From positions 16,904,368 through 16,968,367 of the forward strand of contig OY978526.1 of NCBI GenBank assembly GCA_963854835.1: a stretch of 64,000 bases of DNA. The letters are read 5' to 3'. Shown here one piece after another: positions 13,093 through 26,350 of the stretch (within the stretch, counting starts at the first letter, position 1; each line of letters begins with the position of its first letter). The translations under genes and the position numbers were made by a program. A model generated the notes under the pieces. That model saw nothing but the letters and a program-made list of their open reading frames with translations. It made no database searches and was not told the origin of the DNA. The stretch comes from Megamerina dolium (taxonomy: Eukaryota > Arthropoda > Insecta > Diptera > Megamerinidae).

Positions 13093-15380
13093 GGTTTCAT
13101 AAGTAGCTCCAAAACTATTGAAAATTAATAAATAAATTGACCTAAATAAAAAAAAAAAATGTTTACCTATAATAATAAATTTGTAACCATGAAGGGCGTA
13201 TAAATATGGTAGTATGTCAAAAGGTAATTTTATTGTATCTCATGTAATTTCATAAAATGTATTAAATAATTCATAAAATCATTTTTAAATGGCAAATGAA
13301 TATATTCACAATTTCATACATACTGATTCAAGACTCTATTGAGAGATAGAGTAGCAAAGAAAAGACGTAAAAAATTTATGACCGTACGAATCACGTGTCA
13401 ACCACGCGCAATACATCCCGGGTTTATTATTTTCACGCGCGTATGGCTTCACTATAATATGATGTCTTGTATGATACATGACTTTGCACAATATCTAACG
13501 CACATACCATTTATACGCATATCCTTTTGCAGGCGTATGCATTCATCGACGACAAAAAAAAAAACAGATTGTTGTTTGTTGTTGAATTTAAAATACAAAA
13601 TCCTTTTTGTGGTTTTGCATTTGAATATCAAATAGTCACTAGAATTTCCTTATGTTGCTAAACATTATTTATGTATAGGTACAAATACTATGTATATACT
13701 CACATATGTATAAATGCGATGACAAACGGAAAATCCATTCCACAACAATTTTAGTTTGATTTAGCATACTCACACTCACAAATATAATACATACATATAT
13801 ACGTTTGTACTCGTAGATATAAGAACTTACGCACGTTTGTCTAACGACAATAATAACAATAATATGGAGTGTTTGTGTTTGTTTGTTAGCTGTTGACTTT
13901 TCATGCTCTTTTAAACACCGATAAATGTTTTCGAGATTTAAATATTTCATCCCTGAGGCATCTTTTATTCTCTTTCATACACATGCTTGTATGTATGACT
14001 TGTAGATATGACTTGAAGTGTATGTACGTTTTTACTGCAGTAGCACGAGTGAACGAACATTTATCACACTTTAAAATTTGTGCAAGTCAAATTAATGGTT
14101 TAATGTTAAGTAGGACATCAGACAGAGCGGGGATGTGATGAGATTGTGTAGGAAATGAGCGTTGGTTGGTAGTTTTACACCTTTGTTGATTGTGTTAATA
14201 TATAGTGATATTGAATCACCCTCTTGCGGCTGTTAAAATTTTTTGTAATCAGTCCTTGAACACTTAAAGGAAATTAAATTTTGAATCAATATTTTTATGT
14301 TTATATTTTGCGAATTTCAAAAACTGTCGAAAGTCGAATCATCCGATCATGAAAACTAAAAGAAAATTCGATAGTAAAATTTGTAATGAAGTTCACATTT
14401 TTAGACATACTGTCGAATGAATTAATGTCAAAAAATTTTTGCAACAATATAGAAATTTTAATTCTATACATTTTTTATTTGACAATATTAAAATTTTTTT
14501 TTGCAAATTCATGCAACACATTTTTAGCTGGGTTACGATTTTGCCTGGGACAATTATGTATATATCGTCCCATAATTTTTATATTTAGGTTGTGGAGATG
14601 TGTAGAATGGCCGTTAGTCCAAATTCCGAGAGTGCCTTGAGTCCGTTAAAGAAATTCCCACCAATGTACTTGGTTTGTTTTCATCGAAGGTGTAGAAAGT
14701 TCCAGAGAAGGTGTTGCACCATTTTCCCGTTTTTCTCGTTACCGCGAATAATGATACCCGATATCCCCCGATATTTGAGTGATCCCGTGATCACTCTTAA
14801 AAACGTACGTAAATGTTTTCTGCGAAATCTTAAAAGAGTTTTGTTCTCCCTTGGTTCAGTTTGAGCTATATACTTGGATAACTTCCACTTTTTTTTGCTC
14901 GTTCCTCTTTCCTGTTGGGGTTTTGATTTAATTTTGTACCTCAGTAAGTGGTATAAAAATGTCAATCATATTTTGCTCTTCCAGTTCTTCCGATACATAA
15001 CTACTACATTCGTGGGCCTTTGGCTCGTTAAACAACGATGGTCGGAGACTTAGCAGAGCTCAAATACGTGCTGCTAATTTTGTGCCCTAAGCGAATTTTT
15101 GCGTGCACAACTTTAGTGAAGGAGTAACCTTGCTGACTTTTATCATCTGTGCGGTTTAGTCAATAGGTTAGGTTTCGGTTTGGAAGGCATTACGGAATCT
15201 TGTTAGCATTAAAAACCTTTCAATTTTTAATTTATTCGAATAAATGCTTTATCCTGGAAGTATATCTATCTTAGATCTATTCATGAAGATGGTGGTAATC
15301 CCGCGCAAAATATCTTGTTCTACCTACGAAATATTTGAGTTTTATGAATGCGTTATCTCGTTTATACCAAGTGAATGGAA
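13093..15380. other. Mostly AT-rich non-coding stretch, no gene assigned
   Basis: The part between about 14560 and 15140 is less AT-rich, and short open frames occur on both strands (14592-14864 +, 14681-14965 -). I recognise no family in them. A short inverted repeat, GAGTGATC/GATCACTC, lies near 14778-14797. The rest is low complexity. Confidence 0.5.
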
Positions 15381-15384
15381 GTTG

Positions 15385-15460
15385 GTTGAAATCTGAAGAA
15401 GAAGAAGACCTAATCTACTGTGGAAGGACCAAGTTTCCGAGCACTGGATAAGGCTTGGGG
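15385..15460 (+). pseudogene. Short RTE-like retrotransposon scrap
   Basis: The + strand encodes a short RRRPNLLWKDQV-like peptide near 15400-15435. This resembles the R-G-R-P-x-x-R-W-K-D-Q-V motif that ends the ORF of the RTE-like fragment at 25.2-25.9 kb. The match covers only about 12 residues, so confidence is limited. Confidence 0.45.
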
Positions 15461-15604
15461 ATTTCCGCTAATGCCAACGAGCAGGTAACAGAATCGACCG
15501 TAATTGATACATGGTTGTGATGGTTAGAACAAATAATTAATTAAGTATGTAATACTGGTAATCCTCAGTTAAATTTTTAGTTCGACCAATTTTATCATAT
15601 TTTT

Positions 15605-15875
15605 AAGAGAATCCAAATTTTCGATGGCGCTAGCGTTCTGCTAGCAAATAATTGGCACATCTTCCGGCAGTAACAATTTTCCATGAAAATGCTTCTAAAA
15701 GAGCTCTGTGATATAGCGCAGAAAAAGTGATGTCACAAGCGTTCAGTCGTTCCGAAACGGCTAATATAAGTCTATTCTAATCTTCTTCTTTTTCTCTAAT
15801 ATTATCAAAAATTTAACACGCACAACGGTACTGGAGGAAAAGTTAGATCAAAGGGTCATTCGGCGATATCCACTT
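15605..15875 (+). mobile_element. tRNA-derived SINE copy, 5'-truncated
   Basis: The SINE body is present without the tRNA-like head: TCTTCCGGCAGTAACAATTT near 15660, GAAAAAGTGATGTCACAAGC near 15721, and AAATTTAACACGCACAACGG near 15810. The 3' end is mutated (AAAGGGTCATTCGG). Confidence 0.85.
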
Positions 15876-18800
15876 GACCTAGGTTCCTCTGTTCGTTGGG
15901 CTCAATATGAAATTGAATTTCTATTTCTGATACCCTCAACATTTAGGTTTACGGTTAAAATCTCACTATAGGGTAATTTACGGCCTTGGCCATTCAGCCA
16001 TTCTCCAACCGATTCTTGATTTTTTACAAAAATATATGAAGATTTTGTTGATAAAAGAATATTTCCAGTTTTTGGCAAGAACATCTGAATTTTGCCACTT
16101 TTTTAATTTTTTTTAAACAAATTTTTTTCTTTTTTTTTCTCTTTTTTGCTATTAAAATATAGAATAAAAGTGTCTAATTTAAAATATTCTGGTCAAAAAC
16201 TATTTTACAAATATTTTCAATTAGTCAACAAATCCAAACAGCACAGCAATTGAAAAATATAGTTATTAAAAACTTGTTAGTGTTAGAAATCATCTAAGCC
16301 CCGTTTCATATTTTGCTCGACCAGACCTACAACCTCCAATGGGTCACTTGAAAATTGACAGAATCATCGTGACAAAGTATTATTCATTTCTTTTTTGCTT
16401 AGCACGTGTAAATAAAATAAAATAATTGAATAAGTAATAGCATAACATTAAATATATCAGCAGATATATTAGGTACACAAATATGTACACATTCATATAC
16501 CAATATTAAATGCTTGCAAATATTATAAATATCATCAGCCATCTTCTATTTATCAGCCATTAGATATAAAATTATTGTAAAACAAACTGAAATATAATAT
16601 GAATGCATATTAATTCTATATTATGCACGTTGCAATATAATTGCATTGTAATAACAACTATTATTAAGCCCATCAATTTATAAATTGCTTTTTCAATGTG
16701 CTAGACTAGCTACTAGCACTCCCTTCTCACCTGCTTGCTGATGGAATACAAAGTATTATGGTAAATGAACATTAAATAATATAATATAATTAAGTAATTT
16801 CAATGCATAATATATAAATAAAATATATGGAAATTTAAAACAGAGACAAGCACAGAGAAAGAATGCTAGAAAGAGAGCGATATAGAAGATATTAATAATA
16901 TGAATGCATAAATAATGTATGTACGTGTGCATATAAGGTCGAAAGGGTGCGGCAGTGTCGAATGCAAAATAATTACACCTGCATAATACATAACATTTAG
17001 ACAAATATAGACAAATATGTATTTAACTAATAGATTAAAATGATTGATAAATAACAAAATGAAATGGGTAAAATGCGCTTAGAATCACATACACATGTGG
17101 AGATATTTGTACGCATAGAATTCATATACGGGTTTCAGAGTCTACCTAGTTAGTTGACTGAGTGGCTGAGTGGATGGTCAGCAAGTTGATTTCATGCTTG
17201 TGTGAATATTATAATTAAACTTGGTGACTTTTGTACTCTATTCATTCCCATAGTAGGTAATCCCATTCGCCTTTCATCGGTTGTATCTAGTATTGATATG
17301 TGCTGCGCACAGATCTACACAACCACAGCAATAACAATGAGTGAAATAATTGCGACACTTTTAGTGAAAAATACGCGTAAAATTGATATGTATATAATTT
17401 AAATTCAAAAGCGATTCTTTTCTTTTTTTTATGCGACAAACGAATAAAATATTATTTAATGGCTTTCATATCACTCTTACATATACATTAATTTGTACAT
17501 ATTACTAATTCCACATGTTGCACGTTATGATGATTACGATGATGATGATGATTATTATTATTGTTATTGTTTTTTATATATTTTAATCAGCAGCAATGTC
17601 ATTTTTATTTCGAAAAATTAATTCCATAGCAGTAGCAACATATTGTTATAAGCGTTTTATGTGACTCAAATATAATATGCAATTTTTCAATATTCAATTC
17701 GTAGCATTTATATACATATAATTTTTTTCTTCACTACAAATTTAATTTAAATATTGCAAAAAATATGAATTTTAGAAAATACTTAAGTGTGGTAGGGGTG
17801 CATGTTGAAACTTGTTCAATCACTTAAGCTACACAAGAATCCATAAGTTTCCATTCAAAAGCAACTTGATGTTAGAATAAAAGCTAGCAAGTAATATTTT
17901 TATTCCGAATTTGCATTGAAAAATAATTTGTCAACACATTAAAAGCAGCAAGTGCGTATACTGTGTTGCAAATAGCGAATGAATGGCTTACGTACGCGGC
18001 AAAGACAAGATGTAAATGCTCTGCGCCTTGGATATGATGATATGTACTCGTTAATTTTTCTACTTTTCGTTTCGTTTTTTTTTTGCCAGTAGAATTTAAT
18101 TCTTATTGTCATTCCGCAATAGCGGAAATAGTGATGGTGGTGGTGGATGTAGGTATGGATGTATGTTATTTGCTTCCTGCTCCTTTTCATGACATACTTA
18201 CATACGTAACATTTCATACAACTGCTGCGTTTAATGGCTTTTGAATGCAAATTCAATTTTATCGCACTTTTGTTTTTAATAAGATTTCTTTTGTGGTTTA
18301 TTCTTTTTTCTTCTCTTCTTCTGTTAATGCTTTAATTTTTTTTTTAATAAAAATTGCTATGATCTTAAAGCCAATAAATATTAGTTTATAGGTAATTGGA
18401 ATTTCAAGTATACATTTTGATTTGTAAACTGTCTAATGACCTTAAGTTGGCGAGTATTACAAGTTATGATCAATAATTCTAGTACATAGTACTCTTAGAT
18501 TTATTATAAATTCCTGTTCACTTTATGCACACAATTTGAATTTTAAATTATGAATAATTGCGTTCATTTTTAATTCATTACAAAATTCGATATCAATTGG
18601 CTTTTATACGTTGTGAAATTTACAACACATTTACACACTTCGCACATATACAATATGCACATACGTATACCTACTAACTGAACACGTGAGGCTTTACAAA
18701 ATGCTATCACAACAACAACAGTAATAACAACAAATTAACCGAGTTTGAGAGAACGCAACATTTGGCGCCACGACACGCTATATTTTTTGTAACACATATT

Positions 18801-19258
18801 AAACAATGCTGTTGCTGTTGTTGTTCTTCATATTGTACCTGTATGTACCTACATATATATATCAGTACATATAAAAATATGTATACGTAGTTTGAGTTTT
18901 GAGCGCAAGCCTGAACAAATCGACAACAATATACCATGGCGGACATGTTGTACTTTTACCTTTCCTGCCCTTAGGGTCACAACCCACAACAATCCACTAT
19001 GCATGGTATACATGGATGTACACATGCATATTCATCGAGATATATATGTCTACAGGAGTGGGTGGAAAAGAAAAAAAAAATGAAAAAAAAACAACTGTCA
19101 GAATGAATGAGTGGTATGTCCACACCTACTGTCAGTCAAAATATATACCTTATGAAAGTTGATAGTGTGTTAACCGAAAAATCGGGTGGATAAATATGCC
19201 GAAAGAAATGTTGGTTAAATAAAAAATTGTTTATAATTATTAAGTTTTGCAACAGAAA

Positions 19259-19298
<40 letters not shown>

Positions 19299-20030
19299 TA
19301 TTATTATTTTCACTATTATGTGAATATGTATGTATGATATTATTGTGATATTGGAGTTTTAGTTACCTTTACACAGAGCTAGTTTGAGACATGCTTTGTC
19401 TTTTAAGCATAAAATTTTATAGCATAAAGATATCATAATCGAATAGATAAACATCATATGTTACTTACAGTTACACTACTGCATTATGTATTTAGTTTTT
19501 GAAAAAAAAAAACCACTGAACAATTTCAAATATTAGCAGAAAATAATTTTTTCTTGAAGGTAATGCATAAGAACTTATACAAATAAATATTGATATCGAT
19601 GAAGACGAACTCTTTTTCTTATCGAATTGAACGGAATATTGTAGATATTTTATTCGTTTAATTTTTCATCTAAACGATCTAATGATGTTGCGAGTTTCGT
19701 TTGCTGGCACAATTTGCGATAATTTTCAATAGAAAAATATTCATCCAAATGCAAAATATGAAAAACCAAAAAAAAAAATAAAAATATATTGAGGTGGCTC
19801 AAATCATACGACGTCGGTTACTTGAACTTCCAAAATACTTTTGTGCTCAAAATAGCGTGGTCACAAAAACCAAGGGCATAGGAATGTAGTTCAAATCAAA
19901 GTTAAGATTATCTGAAATATTGTATCGACTAATTTGATATATTTCCCATGTAATAAAGTGTCAAGAAGTCGATTTTAAATTGGAGATGATTTTAATATCG
20001 CATACGTAATAGGTTTTTCATATTATTACA
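15876..20030. other. AT-rich non-coding stretch, no gene seen
   Basis: The sequence is dominated by low-complexity tracts. Open frames at 16756-17057, 17939-18256 and 18707-19162 are short, and where sense and antisense frames overlap neither resembles a known protein. A GAT/ATT trinucleotide cluster lies near 17538-17570. Confidence 0.55.
19261..19311. repeat. (ATT)n microsatellite
   Basis: About 17 TTA/ATT trinucleotide units with one ACT interruption. Confidence 0.97.
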
Positions 20031-20034
20031 AATT

Positions 20035-20230
20035 TTACTATTTCTTACTGGAAATGTGTTTGCATACGCCAAAAAACCAGTAAAAGAGGAGAAATTGAGA
20101 GACCAAATTATTTCCTCTCTGTGATAATTCTTACGAATTTTTACTGGTAATAATTCTACTAGTAAGAATTCGTAACATAGAAAAAACAGCTGTTCTTACT
20201 GGCAAGTGACAGAACTGAAGGAGTTTGGAG
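20035..20230. repeat. Inverted-repeat (hairpin) element, possible MITE relic
   Basis: The central stem is TTACGAATTTTTACTGGTA (20131-20149) and TACTAGTAAGAATTCGTAA (20157-20175). Its 19-bp arms have two mismatches and a 7-bp loop. Flanking words extend the symmetry loosely: GAGGAGAAAT near 20079 pairs with ATTTCCTCTC near 20110, and TTCTTACTGG occurs near 20044 and near 20193. No transposase or clear target-site duplication is seen, so calling it a MITE is an inference. Confidence 0.6.
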
Positions 20231-23200
20231 ATTACTATTAATTCTTAAAAATTTTCCGTTCGCGTACTTTTGCACATTGTTCTCATTTTTAGAGAAGATT
20301 TTTCTTACGCTCTTGAATCGTGTTGTTGATTGTCATAAAATTTATGACACATTAATGATATTACCCTGATAAGCTGTATCGAAATATCGACATTTTTATG
20401 TTCATCCAACAAAATAAAGTATACTTTCCAGTAGGTAATTGGAAAAGTATATGTTGCTCTTAGAACAAGACTAAAGTAACCACATTTTACAATGTCCGGT
20501 TAGCGCTTAATCAGAACTAATGCTCAAGACTAGTTGAAATCATGTTAGTTATTTAAGAAATATTTTTTTTTAAAGATCATTAATTCTTTTGCAGATCAGT
20601 CAATACTACAAATACTTTGCAAATGGCTCTATGTGATTTAATAGAGAATTCTAGTCTAGAATTTTACATAGTGCCATATTGGGAAAATTATGAATTTCAT
20701 AAGATACAAGTTTTAATTAAATCTATAAGCATCACTTCTAACTAAATTGTTGATATTTATATAAAAATTTATACAAATTACTCTGAATCTTGTCAAAAAT
20801 TTGCCAGTGTGGTTCCCTCTTATATGGAATATGCCAAATATAATTTGTTGTGTGTATTTTTATGCAGTAATAATGTAGTTTTGAGATGCATTTTAAATAT
20901 AGAACTTACTCAAATTCGATCCATAGCCACACGTATGGGTTTGTTTTTGTCTTGCAAATTCTCCATTGGTAAAGGAGATTCATTCTGTTTTCCTATTTAC
21001 TCATATTACTCGTATATTTACCTGCTAATAGACTTGATATTATTCGAATACATATTGGAAGTACATGCAATAAATTTTAAAGGAAATCGAATGATTTTAC
21101 TTTTTTGTAAATTTCTCACTTTTGTCTCATTCTCGATATGGCAAGCCAAACGACTTCATATTTATATTTCAGTCGACTTTATATTCATAATCATCGTCAT
21201 CTAAATAGACAGAACTATGTATATAATATTAGTAGAATAGAAATTTGCTAATCATCCACTAGATTAATAATGCCAATGTAAAGGATATCAATGTATATCA
21301 TCCTTCTTACACATTAATTCAACTCATTGCCAGTTGATATGCCAATATTAAATATGAAATATTTTTTTGCATCCATCCAAACAGACGCCAGACTGTAATG
21401 CATTATTATTATCATCATCAGCAGCAGTATGATGATTTTATTTATATTTATATACATTAGTATATGAATTTTCACGAAACCTTTCTTCTGGTGGTTGTAT
21501 GTATGGTTGAATATTTGTAGGATATAATAAGCAAATTTATATACTCGTATTTCATTATTCTTACTGTTGCTTCTGTTATTACTCTTGTGGATGATTACAC
21601 GTGATATTTCAGTTCAACGCTTTCAACAGTATTTTTGGCAAATATGAAATAACGAATTTATCCTCATATAACTTACATAGTAATAAACTGGCAGACAGTC
21701 TGTGTAGCAGTTTGTTTTTGTTTTATTATTATTTTTTTTAGCATAGTCATGTTAAGTATTCCTCCTTTATTTGTGTATATAAAGTTTAGAAAGACATTGT
21801 GGTGGGAGTGTATTTTCTATACATTGAATATTGAATGTTTATCATCAAGTTTATATCTCTAAATTAACTTGCTAAGGAACTATATAGCAGTAAACTTTAT
21901 AAACTTGTTTTAGAGTTAATTTTCGTATTTTTTTTTGTACATAAAACAAATGTAGCCAATGAAGTCAATGTAGCCATAAGAAGAAGAATAAAATAAAAAA
22001 CAAGATAACATTCTTGACCAATGTCACATGGTACATGTCTATATGAAAGTACAATAAGTAGATAGATGTATACGTACAAACATATACATATGTATGTAAA
22101 AATTTCAAGCATATCCGATGGTTGCAAGAAACTTTTGGGTTAATAATTTTCCACTTTTACTTTGAATGTCATTTGAAATTTTTGCTAAAAAGAGTTTTGG
22201 ACATTTTGTGAAGTTTGTTGCTTAAGCATCTTAATATGACCGGAATAAAATTAAATACTTGACTTAGGGTTCAATATCAATATTCGTCTCTATGTCTTAA
22301 GATATGTATGTGGCTATTTAAAATGCCTCTACTAGAATTATTCTCTAAAATTTTATGAATTTCATAAATATAAAAACAAAATTAGCTTGATAACCAAAAT
22401 CATATGTATTAATCGTTACATTACTCTTGATATACACTGATACAAAACGGTTCTTGTATATACAAATATGTATGTGCATATGTATTATATATACGTATGT
22501 ATATACAATACATATATATATACATATCTCAAGTGTCGTTGAATTTATGTTGCACCCACAAACCGCAACACTTCCGTTGAGGAAACCTTCTCTTAAAACG
22601 ACAGGAAGACAGGAAATTCGATTTTTTTTTTTTTGGTTGTTGCTACATCTTTTTCATCCTCTTTGCTCATCATGTTATTCGTTGAAAATACTGCTATTGA
22701 GCGCAGTAAGAGTATAAGTATAAATTTTATACCTATACGTACATATTTGTATATTTTGAAAAGGTGAGTGCTTGTTCCTGTAAGCGTTTGCATTTAAAAA
22801 TATTTGATTCACTCGTTTCAACGTTAAAATTTATGCATTTCTCTAGGAAATGGTGGCAAAGATACGCAGAAATGAATCTAATAGCTGCCAAAAAAGTCGT
22901 AGAGTGTAAATTTTTGAAGTTGAGAAATTCTTGAATGAGAAATAAAGTAATCGGTTTCATTGTTGTGTTTTAATTGAAATTCGGTTGTGAAACTACAATA
23001 TTTCATGCATTTTACGGGCGATCTCCTCAGGTTAGAAGAGTTAGTTTGTCCAATTGGTGATTGATACCAAACAATATGTTGTAACTTAGCATATTTTATT
23101 CACTGGTGCTAGTTGACTGCCCTCGACTGCTAATTTATTGTGTCTTATTTGAACATTACCCTATCTTCGTCGACTTCGACTTCCATATTGCTAATAAAAG

Positions 23201-24335
23201 ACTTCAGATATTCGCTTTAAATTATTAAGTTGAGATATTAAAGTATCCATTTCCTCTACTCCAATTCCTATATATGAGTTCTATACCTATGTACTCGTAA
23301 CGTAATAAATAAGTAATCGCATCATCATATACATAAATGCAATAAACACATCACTAATAACATTTACATTCTAGGAATTTTCACCTTTCAATATAAATAA
23401 GAAGAAGAAAAATGAAATCTTAAGAACTTGAAAATTTTATGGGATTTTTTTGTCGCTGACATAGACGTTATTCACGTTGCTTACAAATATGTATGTATGC
23501 ATATAAATTCTGCCAAAAAAAAGTCTATAAAAATGTGGAATTTATAGATTTCAAAAGTATTTCAAATTCACGATAAGAAAACATCGAATAAAAAATGTCA
23601 CCATTTCTTGCACACACACGTTGCGCCATCTTCTGTACACAATACGAGAACATAACATTGCGGATGCATTTATGTATATATGTACGATATTATAATGTTT
23701 GCTAGTTCTATCTCGATTTCAGTAACTCGTGCAGAGTTGATCGAACATGTTATTTATGATTTAATAAGAAAAGAAAAACAACCCAATTGGAAGACAAAAA
23801 TTGCACAAACACATATTGCAAGTAATGCCAATAGTAAGTAATTCAAAGGAATGAAATTTAATTCTGATAGATATAAGTGTGGTAAGAAAATAAATGATTA
23901 TTTCAAAATGAAAACAAACAAAAAATAAATAATAATAATAATGAAAAAAGAAAAACAAAATAAATCTTATATCGATGTTGTGCAATTACAGTTTTGCATC
24001 ATTGTACTATTACCCATATTTATGTACCTATAATCAAAATTAATTTCATTAATATATTCCATCATAATTTATCATCTCCTTTTTTTCATTTCTTTTCAGG
24101 TGATAATTCAATAAGTAAGTACAATTCATCTGAAATGAATAAATATATGTAATATTTGTGAAAACAATATTTTTTCTTAATTGGCTATTTAAATATATGA
24201 AATATTGCATTCATGAGTGAATAAATTTATGTCAACATTTTTTAATAACACCGAAGATGTGGTCAAATTATTTTACTTAAACAGTATTGATATTAGATTG
24301 AGTTAACGAAACTAAAATCAATCACAACAATGATT
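20231..24335. other. AT-rich non-coding stretch, no gene seen
   Basis: The longest open frame (20809-21204 +, 131 codons) is low complexity and has no recognisable domain. Other frames are short. TA-rich tracts occur near 22490-22530 and TATGTA tracts near 23490. Nothing else is supported. Confidence 0.55.
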
Positions 24336-24340
24336 AAGGG

Positions 24341-24451
24341 ACATTCTCATAGTAGCAAGTTAACTCATTGAATAGAGGTAACTCATAGTTTACAGTATCA
24401 AAACTGATAGTTAACTCTTTTCTATGAATTAAGTTACTACTGTGAAAATGG
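24341..24451. repeat. Long imperfect palindrome of about 110 bp
   Basis: The left half (ACATTCTCATAGTAGCAAGT then TAACTCATTGAATAGAGG) is the near reverse complement of the right half (CTTTTCTATGAATTAAGTTA then CTACTGTGAAAATGG). The symmetry continues inward (AGAGGTAACTCATAGTTT against AACTGATAGTTAACTCTT), leaving a loop of about 10 nt near 24391. Mismatches are scattered. This fits a MITE-like foldback or a hairpin-forming insertion. Confidence 0.75.
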
Positions 24452-24477
24452 ACGTAAGTGTATTCCATATAAATATA

Positions 24478-24725
24478 CTAGAGTCAAAATATTGAAAAAT
24501 TTCGAATATTTTTGAAAAATGGCTTCGTTTTTCCGAAACTTCGCTTATGTGCGTAATTAATGTAACATAGTATCAAAAGTGAAACAATAACAACAACAAC
24601 AATTAAGAATATTTGCTATAGAAATACACTGGAATCAAAGTTCTGATATAGTCATTTTGATTAAAATATTGTATTTGAAAAATGGTTTAGTTTGTCAAAA
24701 TGACTTGCTTACATGTGAACACCCA
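24478..24725. repeat. Diverged direct duplication next to the palindrome
   Basis: A segment near 24478-24556 (GAAAAATGGCTTCGTTT... CTTCGCTTATGTGCGTAA) resembles one near 24629-24720 (GAAAAATGGTTTAGTTTGTC... GACTTGCTTACATGTGAAC), offset by roughly 160 bp. The similarity is partial and the extent is approximate. Confidence 0.45.
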
Positions 24726-25194
24726 AAGAACTGTTGTTGTTGGTTAACTTGTGGTTAACTAATGATGCTAATGTTCCCATTCCAGCTAAGCATGCTAAGG
24801 TGCTTTTAAAGGGTGAGAGTACTTCTCAAATTAATGTCGCCATTTTGATGTGAGAATTCTCTGCTATGTATAAACGAATACATTTTCACACTTCTCACGC
24901 TATTAAGTCGATGAGGATGAGAATAAATCTGTCATTCTTATCAGAAAATTTTTACAGTTTAGAAGAACATGTTTTAACTATTGCTGCAGATGGTAAAAAT
25001 CCAGATTCAGTATGGGTTAGAATTTTCATCACTCGTTTGAAAAATAATTTTGCACTATAATTAATGCTTTCCAATTTTTAACACACAAAGGCAGTATCAG
25101 CATTAAAAAATGAGTGAATTTTGTGAGAAAAAAAAAAGATTTAATTTCTTAAAATGGATTTGAAATTAAAGATTTTTCGATTCTGATAAATTAT
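24726..25194. other. Short non-coding stretch with one small open frame
   Basis: A 64-codon + strand frame at 24866-25060 has a mixed composition and no recognised motif. It may be chance or debris of an unidentified element. Confidence 0.4.
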
Positions 25195-25930
25195 TTGATT
25201 ACTTCAACTTCTAACGAACGAGAGCCACGTCGAATGGGTCTTACGGTGAACGAGGGCAAGACGAAGTACCTAGTATCAACAAACAATGAGTCCCGGCGTC
25301 TTGGACAACACGTCACTGTTGACAATTACACTTTCGAGGTGGTGAATGACTTCATCTATCTTGAAACCAGCATCAACAACTGTATTGACGTCAGCCTGGA
25401 GATCATGCGTAGGATAACTCTTGCTAACAGGTGTTACTTTGGGCTGAGTAAGCAATTGAGTAGACTAGCCCTCTCTCGAAAATTGAAAATCACACTCTAC
25501 AAGTTCCTCATTATTCCTGTCCTAACATATGGCTCAGAAACCTGGACAATTTCTGTTCTGCACCGGATCTTCGGACCTATTTGCGTTGATGGCGAGTATC
25601 GAATAAGGTACACCGGTGAGCTGTATGAACTGTACGCTGACATTGACTTAGTCAGGTGAATCAAAATCTAGCGGCTCCGCTGGCTGGGTCATGTCGAGCG
25701 AATGAGAGAAGAGGCTCCAGCGAAGAGTGTATTTAATTCGGCACCCGCTGGAGGACGCAGAAGAAGAGGAAGACCAAACCGCCGTTGGAAGGACCAAGTG
25801 TTTGGTAACCTGGTGGCGGTTGGAACATCCAATTGGCGACAGTAAGTAAAGAACAGAGAAGACTGGTGCCGCAGTATATGTTCGGCCTAAATCGATCATC
25901 AGTTGTTATGGCCACATAAGAAGAAGAAGA
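25195..25930 (+). pseudogene. RTE-like non-LTR retrotransposon, 5'-truncated 3' end of the polyprotein
   Basis: From about 25225 the + strand encodes the thumb and C-terminal part of a non-LTR reverse transcriptase. MGLTVNEGKTKYL and DFIYLETSIN are the post-catalytic reverse transcriptase segments, and LTYGSETWT is the diagnostic RTE/CR1-type motif. RIFGPICVDGEYRIRYTGEL and YELYADIDLV follow. After stops near 25657 and 25669 the frame continues with RLRWLGHVERMREEAPAKSV and RRRRGRPNRRWKDQVFGN, then TSNWRQ. That is the typical RTE C terminus. The catalytic YxDD box and the endonuclease are missing, as expected of 5' truncation during target-primed reverse transcription. The 3' end is an AAG-rich tail (CACATAAGAAGAAGAAGAAC, about 25912-25931). 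Two in-frame stops make it inactive. Confidence 0.88.
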
Positions 25931-26233
25931 ACTTCTAGTTAAATAAAATAAAATAATTTTTTTTTTAAATTATTTAAAAAAAATTAAATTTTTATGTGTG
26001 CTAGTTTGCTAGTGCTTAGGACATGAGAAAAGTTTGAAATATTAAATATTATTTAATTGTAAGCTTCTTTGGGAGCATTCTGACACGTATTTAACGTTTT
26101 TTGGTTTAACCTAAGACAGGCTTTTTTTTTTAACTGTGACATTTGATGGCAGCTTTGCAAATAGTATAACAAATCGGTGAAAAATTCCTTCTTATATTTA
26201 CTTTTGTTTATCTAAATTATTTGCTAAATTTAC

Positions 26234-26350
26234 CATGAGAAATCTGCATATTTCGAAAGCTATGGACTTTATGATGGTAACGGTTTTGGGCAGTGGTTTT
26301 TATATTTCGATGGATTTGCCATGGCATAAACTAAAACAGAAATTTTTTTA
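26234..26350 (+). repeat. Copy A of a duplicated segment with a 38-codon open frame
   Basis: The segment AGAAATCTGCATATTTCGAA... GGTTTTTATATTTCGATGGA TTTGCCATGG (26238-26328) recurs at 27059-27165 with about 80-85% identity and an 11-bp length difference. Copy A has an ATG-started frame (26234-26350) ending in a stop, with a hydrophobic core (MMVTVLGSGFYISMDLPW). Almost every difference between the two copies would change the amino acid, so I see no sign of coding constraint. A non-coding duplication is the more likely reading. Confidence 0.55.

Noticed and set aside
20809..21204. 131-codon + strand frame
   Set aside because: Hydrophobic, AT-driven composition without a motif. Considered a chance frame.
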